A DNA stretch of 64,000 nt, from assembly GCA_028279885.1 (NCBI GenBank), contig JANQMX010000064.1, forward strand, positions 62,001 through 126,000, in the 5' to 3' direction. Within the stretch, counting starts at the first letter, position 1, and each line of letters begins with the position of its first letter. Source of the DNA: Rhodovibrionaceae bacterium (lineage in GTDB: Bacteria; Pseudomonadota; Alphaproteobacteria; Kiloniellales; DSM-21159). The translations under genes were made by a program, and so were the position numbers. Positions 33,759 to 42,511 of this stretch are shown piece by piece. The notes below the pieces were generated by a model. That model searched no databases. It was given only the letters and a program-made list of their open reading frames with translations, and was not told the DNA's origin.

Positions 33759-34715
33759 ATGGCACAGATTCTCAAGATGGTGGGCCAGCGCCTTTTGCTG
33801 GGCTTGCTCACCCTTTTCGTCGTCTCCCTGATCATCTTTCTGGGCGTCGAGTTGCTGCCCGGCGATTTGGCTCAGGCGATCTTGGGCCAGGCTGCCACCC
33901 CGGAAACGGTGGCTGCCTTCCGCAGGGAGCTGAAGCTCGATCTGCCGGCCTACGAGCGCTACTTCGAGTGGCTCGGCGGGATGCTGCAGGGGGATTTTGG
34001 CCGGTCGCTGGCGAACCAACGTGAGATATCGGAGCTGCTCGGCGCGCGGCTGGAGAACACCTTGTTCCTGGCCGCCCTTGCCGCCGTCATCTCGGTTCCC
34101 CTTGCCCTGACGCTCGGCATCCTGGCGGCGCTCTATCGCAACACCCTCTACGATCGCACGGTCAACGTCGTGACCTTGACGTCGATCTCCTTTCCCGAGT
34201 TCTTCGTCGCCTACATTCTCATCCTCTTCCTGGCCATCCAGGCCGGCGTCTTCCCGAGTATCTCGAACATCGGGCCCGACATCGGCTTTTGGGAGCGGGT
34301 CTATCGGACCATGCTGCCGGCGCTCACCCTGACCTTGGTGGTCGTTGCCCACATGATGCGGATGACGCGGGCGGCAATCATCAACCTCTTGGCCAGTCCC
34401 TATATCGAGATGGCGCGGCTCAAAGGACTGTCGCCCAGCCGCATCATCATCCATCACGCGCTGCCGAACGCCTTAGCGCCGATCATCAACGTGGTGGTCC
34501 TCAACATCGCCTACCTCATCGTCGGCGTCGTGGTGGTCGAGGTGGTCTTCGTCTATCCCGGCCTCGGGCAGCTCTTGGTCGATTCGGTATCCAAGCGCGA
34601 CCTTCCCGTGGTGCAGGCCTGTAGCTTGGTCTTTGCCATGACCTTCATCCTCCTCAACCTTCTGGCCGATGTTTTGTCCATTGTGACAAACCCCCGGTTG
34701 CTGCATCCCCGGTGA
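33759..34715 (+). CDS. ABC transporter permease, DppB/OppB type
   Basis: A 318-residue membrane subunit with six predicted helices. The N-terminal block QRLLLGLLTLFVVSLIIFLG and the ELLPGD motif are typical of the DppB branch. The EAA-like coupling loop that contacts the ATPase is seen as IEMARLKGLSPSRIIIHHALPNAL (written here over about residues 210–232). It begins 20 bases after the binding-protein gene and 9 bases before the second permease. Confidence 0.93.
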   Translation: MAQILKMVGQRLLLGLLTLFVVSLIIFLGVELLPGDLAQAILGQAATPETVAAFRRELKLDLPAYERYFEWLGGMLQGDFGRSLANQREISELLGARLENTLFLAALAAVISVPLALTLGILAALYRNTLYDRTVNVVTLTSISFPEFFVAYILILFLAIQAGVFPSISNIGPDIGFWERVYRTMLPALTLTLVVVAHMMRMTRAAIINLLASPYIEMARLKGLSPSRIIIHHALPNALAPIINVVVLNIAYLIVGVVVVEVVFVYPGLGQLLVDSVSKRDLPVVQACSLVFAMTFILLNLLADVLSIVTNPRLLHPR

Positions 34716-34724
34716 GGTTGAACC

Positions 34725-35552
34725 ATGGCTGCTGCACTCAAACTGCTTCGCCAAGCACCCCTGACAGCCAAGTTCGGGTTGCTGGTCATCTTCACCTACA
34801 TCTTCGTCGCCCTGTTCGCCCCGGCGATCGCCCCCTACGGCGAGACCGAGGTGGTGGGCCAAGAGTACGAGGAGTCGAGCCCCGAGTTCCTTCTCGGCAC
34901 CGACAACCTCGGCCGCGACATGCTCACCCGGCTGGTTTACGGGGCGCGAAACACGGTCGGTATCGCCTTTGTCACCACCTGCCTCGCCTTCCTGGTGGGT
35001 GGCATCTTGGGCTTGCTCGCCTCGACCCTGGGAGGTTGGGTCGATCTGGGCTTGGGGCGTGTCGTCGATGTCTTGATGGCCATACCACAGCTCATCTTCG
35101 CGCTGATGATATTGACCATCGTCGGCACCTCGGTCACCTCGCTGGTGCTGGTCATCGCGCTCTTGGACTCGACCCGCGTCTTCAGATTGGCGCGCGCCGT
35201 ATCCATGAACATCGTGGTGATGGAGTACGTCGAGGCGGCCAAGCTGCGCGGCGAGGGGCTCTGGTGGATCATCCGGCATGAGATCCTGCCGAACATCATG
35301 CCGCCGCTGGTCGCCGAGTTCGGCCTGCGCTTCTGCTTTGTCTTTCTCTTCATCAGCGCGCTGAGCTTCCTTGGCCTCGGCATCCAGCCGCCGACAGCGG
35401 ACTGGGGCAGCATGGTGCGCGACAACGCAACCCTCATCACCTACGGCATCACCACGCCGCTTCTGCCGGCGGGTGCCATTGCCCTCCTGACCGTCGGCGT
35501 GAACTTCGTCGTCGACTGGTTCCTGCACAAGACGAGCGGACTGAAAGAATGA
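34725..35552 (+). CDS. ABC transporter permease, DppC/OppC type
   Basis: A 275-residue membrane subunit, partner of the DppB-like permease. It has the N-terminal helix FGLLVIFTYIFVALFAPAIAP, the family motif LGTDNLGRDMLTRLVYGAR (about residues 56–74), several helices, and the ATPase-contact loop YVEAAKLRGEGLWWIIRHEIL. C-terminal FLGLGIQPPTADWGSM is the usual DppC block. Its stop overlaps the ATPase start by 4 bases (35549–35552), indicating tight coupling. Confidence 0.93.
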   Translation: MAAALKLLRQAPLTAKFGLLVIFTYIFVALFAPAIAPYGETEVVGQEYEESSPEFLLGTDNLGRDMLTRLVYGARNTVGIAFVTTCLAFLVGGILGLLASTLGGWVDLGLGRVVDVLMAIPQLIFALMILTIVGTSVTSLVLVIALLDSTRVFRLARAVSMNIVVMEYVEAAKLRGEGLWWIIRHEILPNIMPPLVAEFGLRFCFVFLFISALSFLGLGIQPPTADWGSMVRDNATLITYGITTPLLPAGAIALLTVGVNFVVDWFLHKTSGLKE

Positions 35553-37210
35553 GCGACAGCAGCAACGGCAAGAAAGGCGATGTCCTGCTTGAGATGCGCG
35601 GCTTGCGCATCGAAGGCCGCGCCGAAGAGCAGTGGAGCGAGATCGTCAAAGGGGTCGACATCACCCTGCGCCGTGGGGAGGTGCTCGGCCTGATCGGTGA
35701 GTCCGGCGCCGGCAAGTCGACGATCGGCCTGGCGGCCATGGGCTTCGCCCGCGACGGCTGCCGATTGTCCGGCGGCACGATCGACTTCGACGGCATCGAT
35801 CTCATGACGGCGAGTGAGGATACCAAGCGGCATCTGCGCGGGGCGCGTATTGCCTATGTGGCGCAGAGCGCCGCAGCCGCCTTCAATCCGGCCCATCGTT
35901 TGATCGATCAATACAGCGAGTCGCCGACCCAGCACGGAGTCTTCGGCCGGGCGCAAGCGGAGGCCGACGCCAAGGAGCTCTATGGCCGCCTGCAATTGCC
36001 CAACCCCAATGAGATCGGCTTCCGCTATCCGCACCAAGTCTCGGGCGGACAGCTGCAGCGTGCCATGACCGCCATGGCCATGTCCTGCCGGCCCGATCTG
36101 ATCATCTTCGATGAGCCGACCACGGCGCTGGACGTCACGACCCAGATCGAGGTGCTTTCGGCCATTCGCGACGTGGTCGATCAGTTCGATACCGCGGCCA
36201 TCTACATTACCCACGACCTGGCGGTGGTGGCCCAGATGGCCGACCGCATCATGGTGCTGCGCTACGGCAATCTGGTCGAGGAGTCCGATACGCGGGACAT
36301 GCTGTTCAATCCCCAGGAGGATTACACCAAGTCGCTCTGGGCGGTGCGCAGCTTCCGTAAGGAGCCGGTGACCGAGCCCAAGGCTCAGGTGCCTATCCTG
36401 GAAGTCGACAACGTGACGGCTGCCTACGGCGATACCCCGGTGCTGTTCAATGTCGGCTTCGCTTTGGAGCGGCGGCGCACGGTGGCTGTCGTGGGCGAGT
36501 CCGGTAGCGGCAAGAGCACGACGGCGCGGGTCATCACCGGCCTGCTGCCGCCGAGTGAGGGGCAGATCCTCTATCAGGGGGAGGCCCTACCGAAGGACTT
36601 CCGCCAGCGCAGCAAGGACCAGCTGCGGCACTGTCAGATGATCTATCAGATGGCGGATACGGCGCTGAATCCGAAGCAGCGGGTGCGCGATGTGATCGGC
36701 CGGCCGCTCGAGTTCTACCTCGGTTTGAAAGGGGCTGAACGCGAGAAGAAGGTGATCGAGCTGCTGGACATGATCGAGCTGACGCCCGATTTCGCCGGAC
36801 GCCTGCCGAGCGAGCTGTCCGGCGGTCAGAAGCAGCGTATCTGCATTGCACGTGCCTTGGCTGCGGAGCCGGAGATCGTGATCTGTGACGAGGTGACCTC
36901 CGCGCTCGACCAGCTGGTCGCCGAAGAGATCCTCAAGCTGCTCGACCGCCTGCAGCAGGAGCTGAATCTCGCCTACATGTTCATCACCCATGATATCGCC
37001 ACGGTGCGCGCCATCGCCGATGAAATCGTGGTGATGCTGCAGGGCCGAGTGGTGGAAAAAGGCGAGAAGGACACGGTGCTATCGCCGCCGCACCACGAGT
37101 ATACCGAGTTGCTGCTGTCTTCGGTGCCGGAGATGGATCCCGACTGGCTGACCCAGCTCTTGGAGCAACGCGCCCGCGGCGAGGTGGTGTCCTCGGCGCC
37201 CGCGGCCTGA
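35549..37210 (+). CDS. ABC transporter ATP-binding protein with two nucleotide-binding domains (DppD–DppF fused type)
   Basis: One 553-residue polypeptide supplies both ATPase sites of the importer. Domain 1 (about residues 8–275): Walker [10 protein letters not shown], signature VSGGQLQR, Walker [13 protein letters not shown]. Domain 2 (about 288–540): Walker [10 protein letters not shown], signature LSGGQKQR, Walker [13 protein letters not shown]. Both have the switch His ([18 protein letters not shown]). In domain 2 the usual DEPTSALD is DEVTSALD, a variant seen in the family. The first domain ends with the oligopeptide C-terminal extension. Last gene of the operon; 4 bases separate it from the convergent M48 gene. 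Confidence 0.94.
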   Translation: MSDSSNGKKGDVLLEMRGLRIEGRAEEQWSEIVKGVDITLRRGEVLGLIGESGAGKSTIGLAAMGFARDGCRLSGGTIDFDGIDLMTASEDTKRHLRGARIAYVAQSAAAAFNPAHRLIDQYSESPTQHGVFGRAQAEADAKELYGRLQLPNPNEIGFRYPHQVSGGQLQRAMTAMAMSCRPDLIIFDEPTTALDVTTQIEVLSAIRDVVDQFDTAAIYITHDLAVVAQMADRIMVLRYGNLVEESDTRDMLFNPQEDYTKSLWAVRSFRKEPVTEPKAQVPILEVDNVTAAYGDTPVLFNVGFALERRRTVAVVGESGSGKSTTARVITGLLPPSEGQILYQGEALPKDFRQRSKDQLRHCQMIYQMADTALNPKQRVRDVIGRPLEFYLGLKGAEREKKVIELLDMIELTPDFAGRLPSELSGGQKQRICIARALAAEPEIVICDEVTSALDQLVAEEILKLLDRLQQELNLAYMFITHDIATVRAIADEIVVMLQGRVVEKGEKDTVLSPPHHEYTELLLSSVPEMDPDWLTQLLEQRARGEVVSSAPAA

Positions 37211-37214
37211 GAGA

Positions 37215-38711
37215 CTAAGACGTCACCACCTTGATCTCGTCTACGCCGGCGAGAGTGTCCCTTTCGCCGAGATCGTTGATCAGGCGGAAAACGTCGTCGT
37301 TGAAGCGGCCGTAGGGCATGGTGGATGCTAGGCGCTCGACGCTGTCGCTCTGGTCAACCGGCACGACGATCACGCGGAAAGGCTTGATTTTACTGGCTTC
37401 CTCGGCGCTCAGGCGGCGGAAGCTGTAGACCGAGTCACGGATTGACGAGTCGAGCTGGCCGGCGACGGACACCGGCGTGGCATAGAGCATGCGGTAGACG
37501 CGCCCGCGGTCGGCTTCGATGGCGACCAGTCGGAAGGAGATGTCTCTTCCGTTCTGGCGCTGCCGCACCGTCGCCGTCGCCCCTTGCAAGCCGTTGACGG
37601 TGATCGCCTGCTCGTTGCCCAGGTTGGCGCCCTTGGCCCATTCGTTGCGGATATAGCTGACCGGATCGCGGCTGTTCTGCATGCGCGCCATGGTGAAGAC
37701 CATCTGGGCGCCCTGCGGTCCGCGGGCGATCACCGCGTTGGGCTGATTGATCAGGCTATAGCCTTGCGGCGCGTCAAAGGCGAAGCGCAGCTCCGGGTGT
37801 TCGAAGCTGTTGCCGCGGACGATGCCCTGCTTGGGGGAATCGCCGTAGATCATGCCGTTGATTTCTTGGAGATACTCGGCACGATCGAGACGGCCGTCGG
37901 GGATATAGGCATTTGCGGCCAGGCTGGTCGCTTGGCGCACGCGCTCGGCGGGCTGCGGATGGGTTGCCATGATGTCGAAGTCATCGACATCGTCCGGCGA
38001 ACGGCCGGCCATCTCGGCATCGAGTCGGCTGTTGTCGCGCAGGGTGGCCAGGAATTCGACCATGGCCTCGGGGTCGTAGCGGGCGCGCGACATGTAGCGG
38101 ATGCCGAGCTCGTCGGCTTCCAGCTCCTGCGAGCGGGAGTAGCCCTGGATGGCGACAGTGGCAGCGGTGCCGGTGAGCTGCTGTCCGGCCTGCGCGCCGA
38201 GGCTGCCGCCCAGCACGGCGCCTAGGATGGTGGCCCCCATGACGCCAACCTGTGCCGCCTGGGCGCTGGCGATGCGCTGAGCCGTATGGCGGGCGGTGAC
38301 ATGGCCGACCTCGTGCGCCAGCACGCCGGCCACCTCGGCCTCGTTGCTGGCCAGTGCCAGCAGGCCGCGGGATATGGCGATCTTGCCGCCGGGCAGGGCG
38401 AAGGCGTTGACGATGGGCGAGTCCAGCACCGTGAACTCGTAGGGCAGGTCGGTGACCTCGGAGCGGGAGGCCACGTCGTTGCCGATGCTGGTGATATAGC
38501 TTTGCAGGCGCTGGTTCTCGTAGGCGCCGCCGAACTGAGCGACCAGCTTGGGGTATTCCTGCTGGCCCAGGCGAATCTCATCGTCCTGGTCCATGAAGCC
38601 CGTGAAGCTGGTGTCGCCTGTCGCCGGATTGGTGGTGACGCAGCCGCAAAGCGGCACGAAGGCGGCTCCCGCCAGGAGCGCTTTGTTGAAATGCCTGCGA
38701 CTGCAATTCAT
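37215..38711 (-). CDS. M48-family zinc metalloprotease, secreted
   Basis: A 498-residue exported protease of the BepA/YfgC-like M48 group, probably acting in outer-membrane protein quality control. The N-terminus has a twin-Arg-like stretch (SRRHFNKALLAG) and a lipobox-like LCGC (about residues 21–24), so it may be a lipoprotein. The zinc site is LAHEVGHVTARH (HExxH about residues 133–137), with the third ligand in QELEADELGIRYM. The C-terminal half (from about residue 285) carries FRVIVVPV and is not protease-like. The downstream context is an unrelated importer. The start ATG at 38711 fits the signal. Confidence 0.9.
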   Translation of the reverse strand: MNCSRRHFNKALLAGAAFVPLCGCVTTNPATGDTSFTGFMDQDDEIRLGQQEYPKLVAQFGGAYENQRLQSYITSIGNDVASRSEVTDLPYEFTVLDSPIVNAFALPGGKIAISRGLLALASNEAEVAGVLAHEVGHVTARHTAQRIASAQAAQVGVMGATILGAVLGGSLGAQAGQQLTGTAATVAIQGYSRSQELEADELGIRYMSRARYDPEAMVEFLATLRDNSRLDAEMAGRSPDDVDDFDIMATHPQPAERVRQATSLAANAYIPDGRLDRAEYLQEINGMIYGDSPKQGIVRGNSFEHPELRFAFDAPQGYSLINQPNAVIARGPQGAQMVFTMARMQNSRDPVSYIRNEWAKGANLGNEQAITVNGLQGATATVRQRQNGRDISFRLVAIEADRGRVYRMLYATPVSVAGQLDSSIRDSVYSFRRLSAEEASKIKPFRVIVVPVDQSDSVERLASTMPYGRFNDDVFRLINDLGERDTLAGVDEIKVVTS

Positions 38712-38909
38712 GGCTGCCTCCTCACCCCTGCAGCGTATAATCCCGTCACCGCGCAGTCTGCCGCGAGATTGGGGCCGAATCTAGAACCCCAGCGGTTTGT
38801 TGTACTACGGTCGTATGCTCGGATTTCTCCCTATCGCCGGCCACCCTGGTGACGGAGCTTGGCCCACGAAGCGCTTGCATCGCCTCGCGTCTTGCGCTGA
38901 GTGAACGCG

Positions 38910-40046
38910 ATGACGAGCGAAGCGGGTCCCCAGGTGAGCGAAGCGGGTGCGCAAAGGCTGCCGAAAGCGGCCGGCGGCCCGCATACCTGGGTGTTGATGG
39001 GCCGCAAGGAGGGCGACAATCGCCAGCTCCAGGCCCTGGTCGAGATGCTCGGTTGGGCTTACGAAACCAAGCGCTTCGCCTATCGCCGGAGTGAACTGCT
39101 CACCAACCTGCTGCTTGGACCAAACCTCCACGGCATGCGTGCTGGCGAGTCGAGCCCCCTCAACCCGCCCTGGCCCGATCTGATCTTGACCGCCGGCCGG
39201 CGCAACGAGCCCATCGCCCGCTGGATAAAGCGCCAGTCCGGGGGGCGCACGAAGCTGGTTCATCTCGGCCGTCCCTGGGCTCGGCCGGAGGCTTTCGATC
39301 TCATCGTCACGACGCCGCAGTATCGTCTGCCGCCGCGCGCCAACATCCTGGAAAACGAAACGGTTATCCATGGCTTGGAGCCGGAGCGGCTCGCGGAAGC
39401 CGGAGAAGCGCTTGGGCGCAGGCTGCCCGACATGCCGCGGCCGCTGATCGCGGTGCTGGTGGGCGGCAGTGCCGGGCCCTTCACGCTCGATGCCGAGAGT
39501 GCGCGTCGCTTGGCGCAGGACGTAAAGGCGCTCGCCGAAAGGGAAGGCGGGACGCTGCTGGTTACGACCAGCGCCCGGACGACGCCGGAGGCCGCCGAGG
39601 CGTTGCAGCAGGCGCTGCCCGATGCCGGCCTGTTTCACCGTTGGCGGCTTGGCGATGCGGAGAATCCCTATCTCGGCCTGCTGGGATTGGCCGACATCCT
39701 GGTTGCGACGGGGGAGAGCATCTCCATGGCGACCGAAGCCTGCGCCACCGGCAAGCCAGTCTATCTCTTCGATATGGGGCGCAGCTGGTTTTCCATGCGC
39801 CGTCCGGCACGGCTGCCCGCCCTGCGCGAGCTGTTCGCCGACTACGATCGCCGCGCCCTGGTCTACCGTCTGGCGCTGGCCTTCGGGCCGCGGCGCTTGG
39901 TGCGCGACCTGCAGGTGGTGCCGGAGCGGCTGGTGGCCAGCGGTCGAGCGGCCTGGCTCGGCGATCCGGCGCCACAGGGCAGCCCGCCACCCTTGCGCGA
40001 CCTAGAACGGGCCGCGGAAGCTGTGAAGACGCTGTTCGCGGATTGA
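38910..40046 (+). CDS. ELM1/GtrOC1-family putative glycosyltransferase, copy A
   Basis: A 378-residue protein of the family named after plant mitochondrial fission factor ELM1; bacterial members look like GT-B glycosyltransferases and are linked to surface polysaccharides. Visible blocks: TWVLMGRKEGDNRQLQALVE at the start, PWPDLILTAGRRNEPIARWI, KLVHLGRPWA, LIVTTPQYRLP and the C-terminal ADILVATGESISMATEACAT with GKPVYLFDM, resembling a nucleotide-sugar site. ATG 38910 is chosen over GTG 38901. The first residues contain a repeated SEAG coded by a 13-bp direct repeat. A paralog lies at 43688–44779. Activity is inferred. Confidence 0.82.
   Translation: MTSEAGPQVSEAGAQRLPKAAGGPHTWVLMGRKEGDNRQLQALVEMLGWAYETKRFAYRRSELLTNLLLGPNLHGMRAGESSPLNPPWPDLILTAGRRNEPIARWIKRQSGGRTKLVHLGRPWARPEAFDLIVTTPQYRLPPRANILENETVIHGLEPERLAEAGEALGRRLPDMPRPLIAVLVGGSAGPFTLDAESARRLAQDVKALAEREGGTLLVTTSARTTPEAAEALQQALPDAGLFHRWRLGDAENPYLGLLGLADILVATGESISMATEACATGKPVYLFDMGRSWFSMRRPARLPALRELFADYDRRALVYRLALAFGPRRLVRDLQVVPERLVASGRAAWLGDPAPQGSPPPLRDLERAAEAVKTLFAD
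38915..38948. repeat. 13-bp direct repeat at the 5' end of ELM1 copy A
   Basis: GAGCGAAGCGGGT occurs at 38915–38927 and 38936–38948, a period of 21 bases (seven codons), so the repeat keeps frame and encodes a repeated SEAG. It looks like a recent small tandem duplication. Confidence 0.8.
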
Positions 40047-40142
40047 CCATAATACGCCGCTAGAACGTGCTAGTATTCCCTACAAAGAGTGTATCGCCCA
40101 CGCGTTGAGCGCGTAGGGGCGCAGAAAGGGAGGGACGAGACC

Positions 40143-40895
40143 GTGATCATCTATCCCGACATCGAGCTTATGGACGGCAAGTGCGTCAACGTTGCCCGCG
40201 GGCGACATGAAGAGCCTTTCGTCTTTCATGTCGATCCGATCAAGACAGCGCTCGACTTTCAGGAAGCCGGCGCGGAATGGCTGCATGTCGTCGACTACGA
40301 CGGCGTCTACGAAGGTGGCCGTCACAATGCCGAGTTGATCTGCGATATCATCAAAGCGGTGGAGATCCCCGTGCAGGTCGGCGGCGGCATCCGCACCACG
40401 GCCAGTGTCGAGTGGTGGTTTGAGCACGGCGCCGCCCGTCTTGTGCTCGGCACCGCCGCCGTAAAGGACCGGAACTTCGTCAAGGCCGTCTGCACCCATT
40501 ACCCCAAGCAGATCGTCATCGCCATCGACAGCCGGGGCGGCCACGTCGTGGTCGAGGGCTGGCAGGAAGAGACCATCTACACGCCGCTGGAGGTGGCTGC
40601 GGACTTTCAGGAGAGCGGTGCGGCCGCGATCATCTACACCGACATAGACCGCAACGAGGATCTCCCCGAAAGCGCCTTCGCCGGCACCACGGATCTCGCC
40701 TGCAGCCTCTCTATCCCGGTGATCTCGAGCGGCACGGTGCAGAGCCTGGACGACATCGCACGGCTCAACAACCTGCCGAACATCGCCGGCGCCGTCGTCG
40801 GCCGCGCCCTCTTCCGCAAGACCTTCAGCTTGGAAGAGGCGATCGCCGTCGCAAGCCAGAAGCCGACCCAGGCGGAGTTCGTGCGGACGCTTTAG
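40143..40895 (+). CDS. HisA-like phosphoribosyl isomerase paralog
   Basis: A 250-residue (βα)8 barrel of the HisA/HisF family. Like HisA it starts with IIYPDIELMDGKCVNVARG and has VQVGGGIRTTASVEWWFEHG, VLGTAAVKD, IAIDSRGGHVVVEGW and GAVVGRALFRKTFSLEEAI. Acid residues that match the two catalytic Asp of HisA (DIEL near the start; AIDSR mid-barrel) are kept. Two parts differ from true HisA: the usual SRDGT-type loop is DIDRNEDLPESAF, and the SSGG phosphate loop is ISSGTVQS. No other his gene is near. GTG 40143 follows GGGAGGG. So it may be a second HisA or a barrel with a new substrate. Confidence 0.75.
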   Translation: MIIYPDIELMDGKCVNVARGRHEEPFVFHVDPIKTALDFQEAGAEWLHVVDYDGVYEGGRHNAELICDIIKAVEIPVQVGGGIRTTASVEWWFEHGAARLVLGTAAVKDRNFVKAVCTHYPKQIVIAIDSRGGHVVVEGWQEETIYTPLEVAADFQESGAAAIIYTDIDRNEDLPESAFAGTTDLACSLSIPVISSGTVQSLDDIARLNNLPNIAGAVVGRALFRKTFSLEEAIAVASQKPTQAEFVRTL

Positions 40896-40915
40896 GCAAA
40901 CTCTCGCTACCGGTA

Positions 40916-40971
40916 TTGCTGCTCTCACTAATTACCAATATATAAGATATGTTGGTAATTAGTGAGAGCAG
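40916..40971 (+). promoter_or_regulatory. parDE promoter embedded in a perfect 20-bp inverted repeat (operator)
   Basis: Arms at 40919–40938 and 40952–40971 are exact reverse complements (20 bp each, 13-base spacer). A -35-like TTGCTG (40916–40921) and a -10-like TATATA (40939–40944) are 17 bases apart, so the left arm fills the promoter spacer and the right arm starts at about +1. The ParD start lies 5 bases after the dyad. This is the layout expected for an autorepressed toxin–antitoxin promoter. Confidence 0.85.
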
Positions 40972-40975
40972 TGTT

Positions 40976-41227
40976 ATGGCGAAAACCACATCTATCGCCC
41001 TCGGCGAGCATTTCGAGAAATTCGTCGGGGGCCGTGTCGCTCAGGGTCGCTACGGTTCGGCCAGCGAGGTGGTGCGGGCCGGGCTGCGCCTTCTGGAAGA
41101 ACACGAGATGCGTTTGGAAGCGCTCCGAGCCGCTCTGGTCGAGGGTGAGGAAAGCGGCGAGCCGGAGGCCTTTGACAGCGACGCATTCCTGACGGAAATG
41201 CGTGCGCGCTATGCCGCGAAGGACTAG
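40976..41227 (+). CDS. parD: ParD-type antitoxin (ribbon-helix-helix)
   Basis: An 83-residue antitoxin that should bind its own promoter through an N-terminal ribbon-helix-helix and wrap the toxin with its C-terminal tail. Visible: [39 protein letters not shown] (about 3–41), the usual CopG/ParD DNA-binding unit, then an acidic linker ([15 protein letters not shown]) and a basic end. ATG 40976 sits immediately after the dyad; an upstream start at 40949 would be inside the operator. The toxin gene overlaps its 3' end. Confidence 0.92.
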   Translation: MAKTTSIALGEHFEKFVGGRVAQGRYGSASEVVRAGLRLLEEHEMRLEALRAALVEGEESGEPEAFDSDAFLTEMRARYAAKD

Positions 41228-41513
41228 CGGATACAGGCTGCTTCCCCGGGCTCGGGCGGATCTTGTAGAGATCTGGCGCTACAGCTTCGAAACTTGGTCG
41301 ATGGAGCAAGCGGATGACTACATCAGCAGGCTTGTCGAAGCCTTTGAGGCGGTAGCCGACGGCAGCAGAATAGGACGTCCGGCCGACCATATCCGGGAAG
41401 GCTATTTGAGCCTTCCCGTTGGCTCCCACCTAGTCTTCTACCGGACCGTCTCTGCGGAGATCCAAATCGTCCGCGTTCTCCACCAGCGCATGGACTTTCA
41501 GCGCCATCTTTAG
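41211..41513 (+). CDS. parE: ParE/RelE-superfamily toxin
   Basis: A 100-residue toxin of the ParE type (DNA gyrase poisons in characterised members). It has [34 protein letters not shown], then [25 protein letters not shown] and [18 protein letters not shown], the classic ParE strand pattern with HQRMD near the C-terminus. ATG 41211 overlaps parD by 17 bases; GTG 41202 is an alternative. The overlap implies coupled translation. Its TAG overlaps the stop of the convergent glycosyltransferase-like gene by 4 bases. Confidence 0.92.
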   Translation: MPRRTSGYRLLPRARADLVEIWRYSFETWSMEQADDYISRLVEAFEAVADGSRIGRPADHIREGYLSLPVGSHLVFYRTVSAEIQIVRVLHQRMDFQRHL

Positions 41514-42427
41514 GCGAACAGCGGTTTCATCTCCAAGGTCGGTGTGCGCTCGACCACCTGCAGGGCATCGTGGCGCACATGGTTGTGCTGCATCTCATGC
41601 TGCAGCATCTCCTCGGTGACGATGCCCTTCTCCAGGCACTCGCGCAGCAGGCCGAAGAAGAAGCGCTCCTGATTGGGATCGGGGTGTGGGCGGTAGTGGC
41701 CGAGCAGGCCGTAGTCGCCGAACAGGCGCCGGCGCAACCGCATCAGAGCGCCCCAACCGGGCAGGAGGCGGACCTTTTCGGCGGGGATGAAATCGACGGG
41801 GAGGCCGGTCTTCCAGGGCTGTGTCTTGCGCTTGGTGTTGTGCAGCAGGCGGGTTTCCGGGGTCAGCTTGTCGAAGTCGTTCCAGTAGGTCTCGAACTGC
41901 CCAATGGTCTCCGGATCCTCCATGCGCAGGGAAATCCAGGACAAATAGTCGCGCTTGCCTTCGAAGAGCTCGGGAAACTCGCGCTCCGGGTCCCAATGGG
42001 TCAGCTTGGCGCAGTCGAGCAGCATGACGCTGGAGGCGAAGGCGCCCTTGATCGCCTGCCCGCGCCCGCGCATCCGGCACATGATGGCTTTGCCTTGCAT
42101 GTCGCGGGTGAGCAGCGGGTAGATGTCGCCGGCGGCGAAGATGTCCGGGTCGATGACCACGGCGCGTCCCTGGTAGCCCATCAGCTTGGGCGGCATGAAG
42201 CGCAGCGGGGTGAAGGACTGCAGGTCCTCCATGCGCCAGGTCCGGGTCGTGCCGCCGCGGCGGAACTCCTGACCCTCGCGCGCGCTCATGAAGGGATAGT
42301 CCTTGGTGTGGATGAGGGCGACGTCGAACTTGTCGGCATTGGGCGAGTTGCGCTTCAGCGCGTACTCAGCGACCAGCGCGCCAACGATCTGCTTGTGGTT
42401 GGTGTGGATGAAGACGCAGGGTTTCAT
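41510..42427 (-). CDS. Unassigned protein with a GT-A-like DPD motif, possible glycosyltransferase
   Basis: A 305-residue soluble protein. The start KPCVFIHTNHKQIVGALVAEYALKR and the segment GRAVVIDPDIFAAGDI (about 100–115) resemble the nucleotide-sugar-binding strand and the DxD metal motif of GT-A transferases of the GT8 kind. Further on are WISLRMEDPE, HNTKRKTQPWK and HYRPHPDPNQERFFFGLL. I do not recognise a named family. The ATG at 42427 begins just before the first strand; ATG 42457 is also possible, neither with a strong ribosome site. It follows the sulfotransferase gene on the same strand by 84 bases, so the two may act on one surface glycan. Confidence 0.6.
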   Translation of the reverse strand: MKPCVFIHTNHKQIVGALVAEYALKRNSPNADKFDVALIHTKDYPFMSAREGQEFRRGGTTRTWRMEDLQSFTPLRFMPPKLMGYQGRAVVIDPDIFAAGDIYPLLTRDMQGKAIMCRMRGRGQAIKGAFASSVMLLDCAKLTHWDPEREFPELFEGKRDYLSWISLRMEDPETIGQFETYWNDFDKLTPETRLLHNTKRKTQPWKTGLPVDFIPAEKVRLLPGWGALMRLRRRLFGDYGLLGHYRPHPDPNQERFFFGLLRECLEKGIVTEEMLQHEMQHNHVRHDALQVVERTPTLEMKPLFA

Positions 42428-42511
42428 GGCCTTACGATCTTTGTTGCTGTGCAACATGTCGGTTAACAAATGGGCCGGGATCTCGCAAGATCGAGCCCAG
42501 GATGAAAAGCT

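Noticed and set aside
35549-37210. Possible frameshift fusion in the double ABC ATPase
   Set aside because: The two-domain form is a known stable arrangement in peptide-type importers; both domains are intact and the frame is continuous.
40919-40971. The long dyad before parD as a transposon end or MITE
   Set aside because: Only 13 bases lie between the arms, no target duplication is seen, and promoter boxes fit inside it; an operator explains it better.
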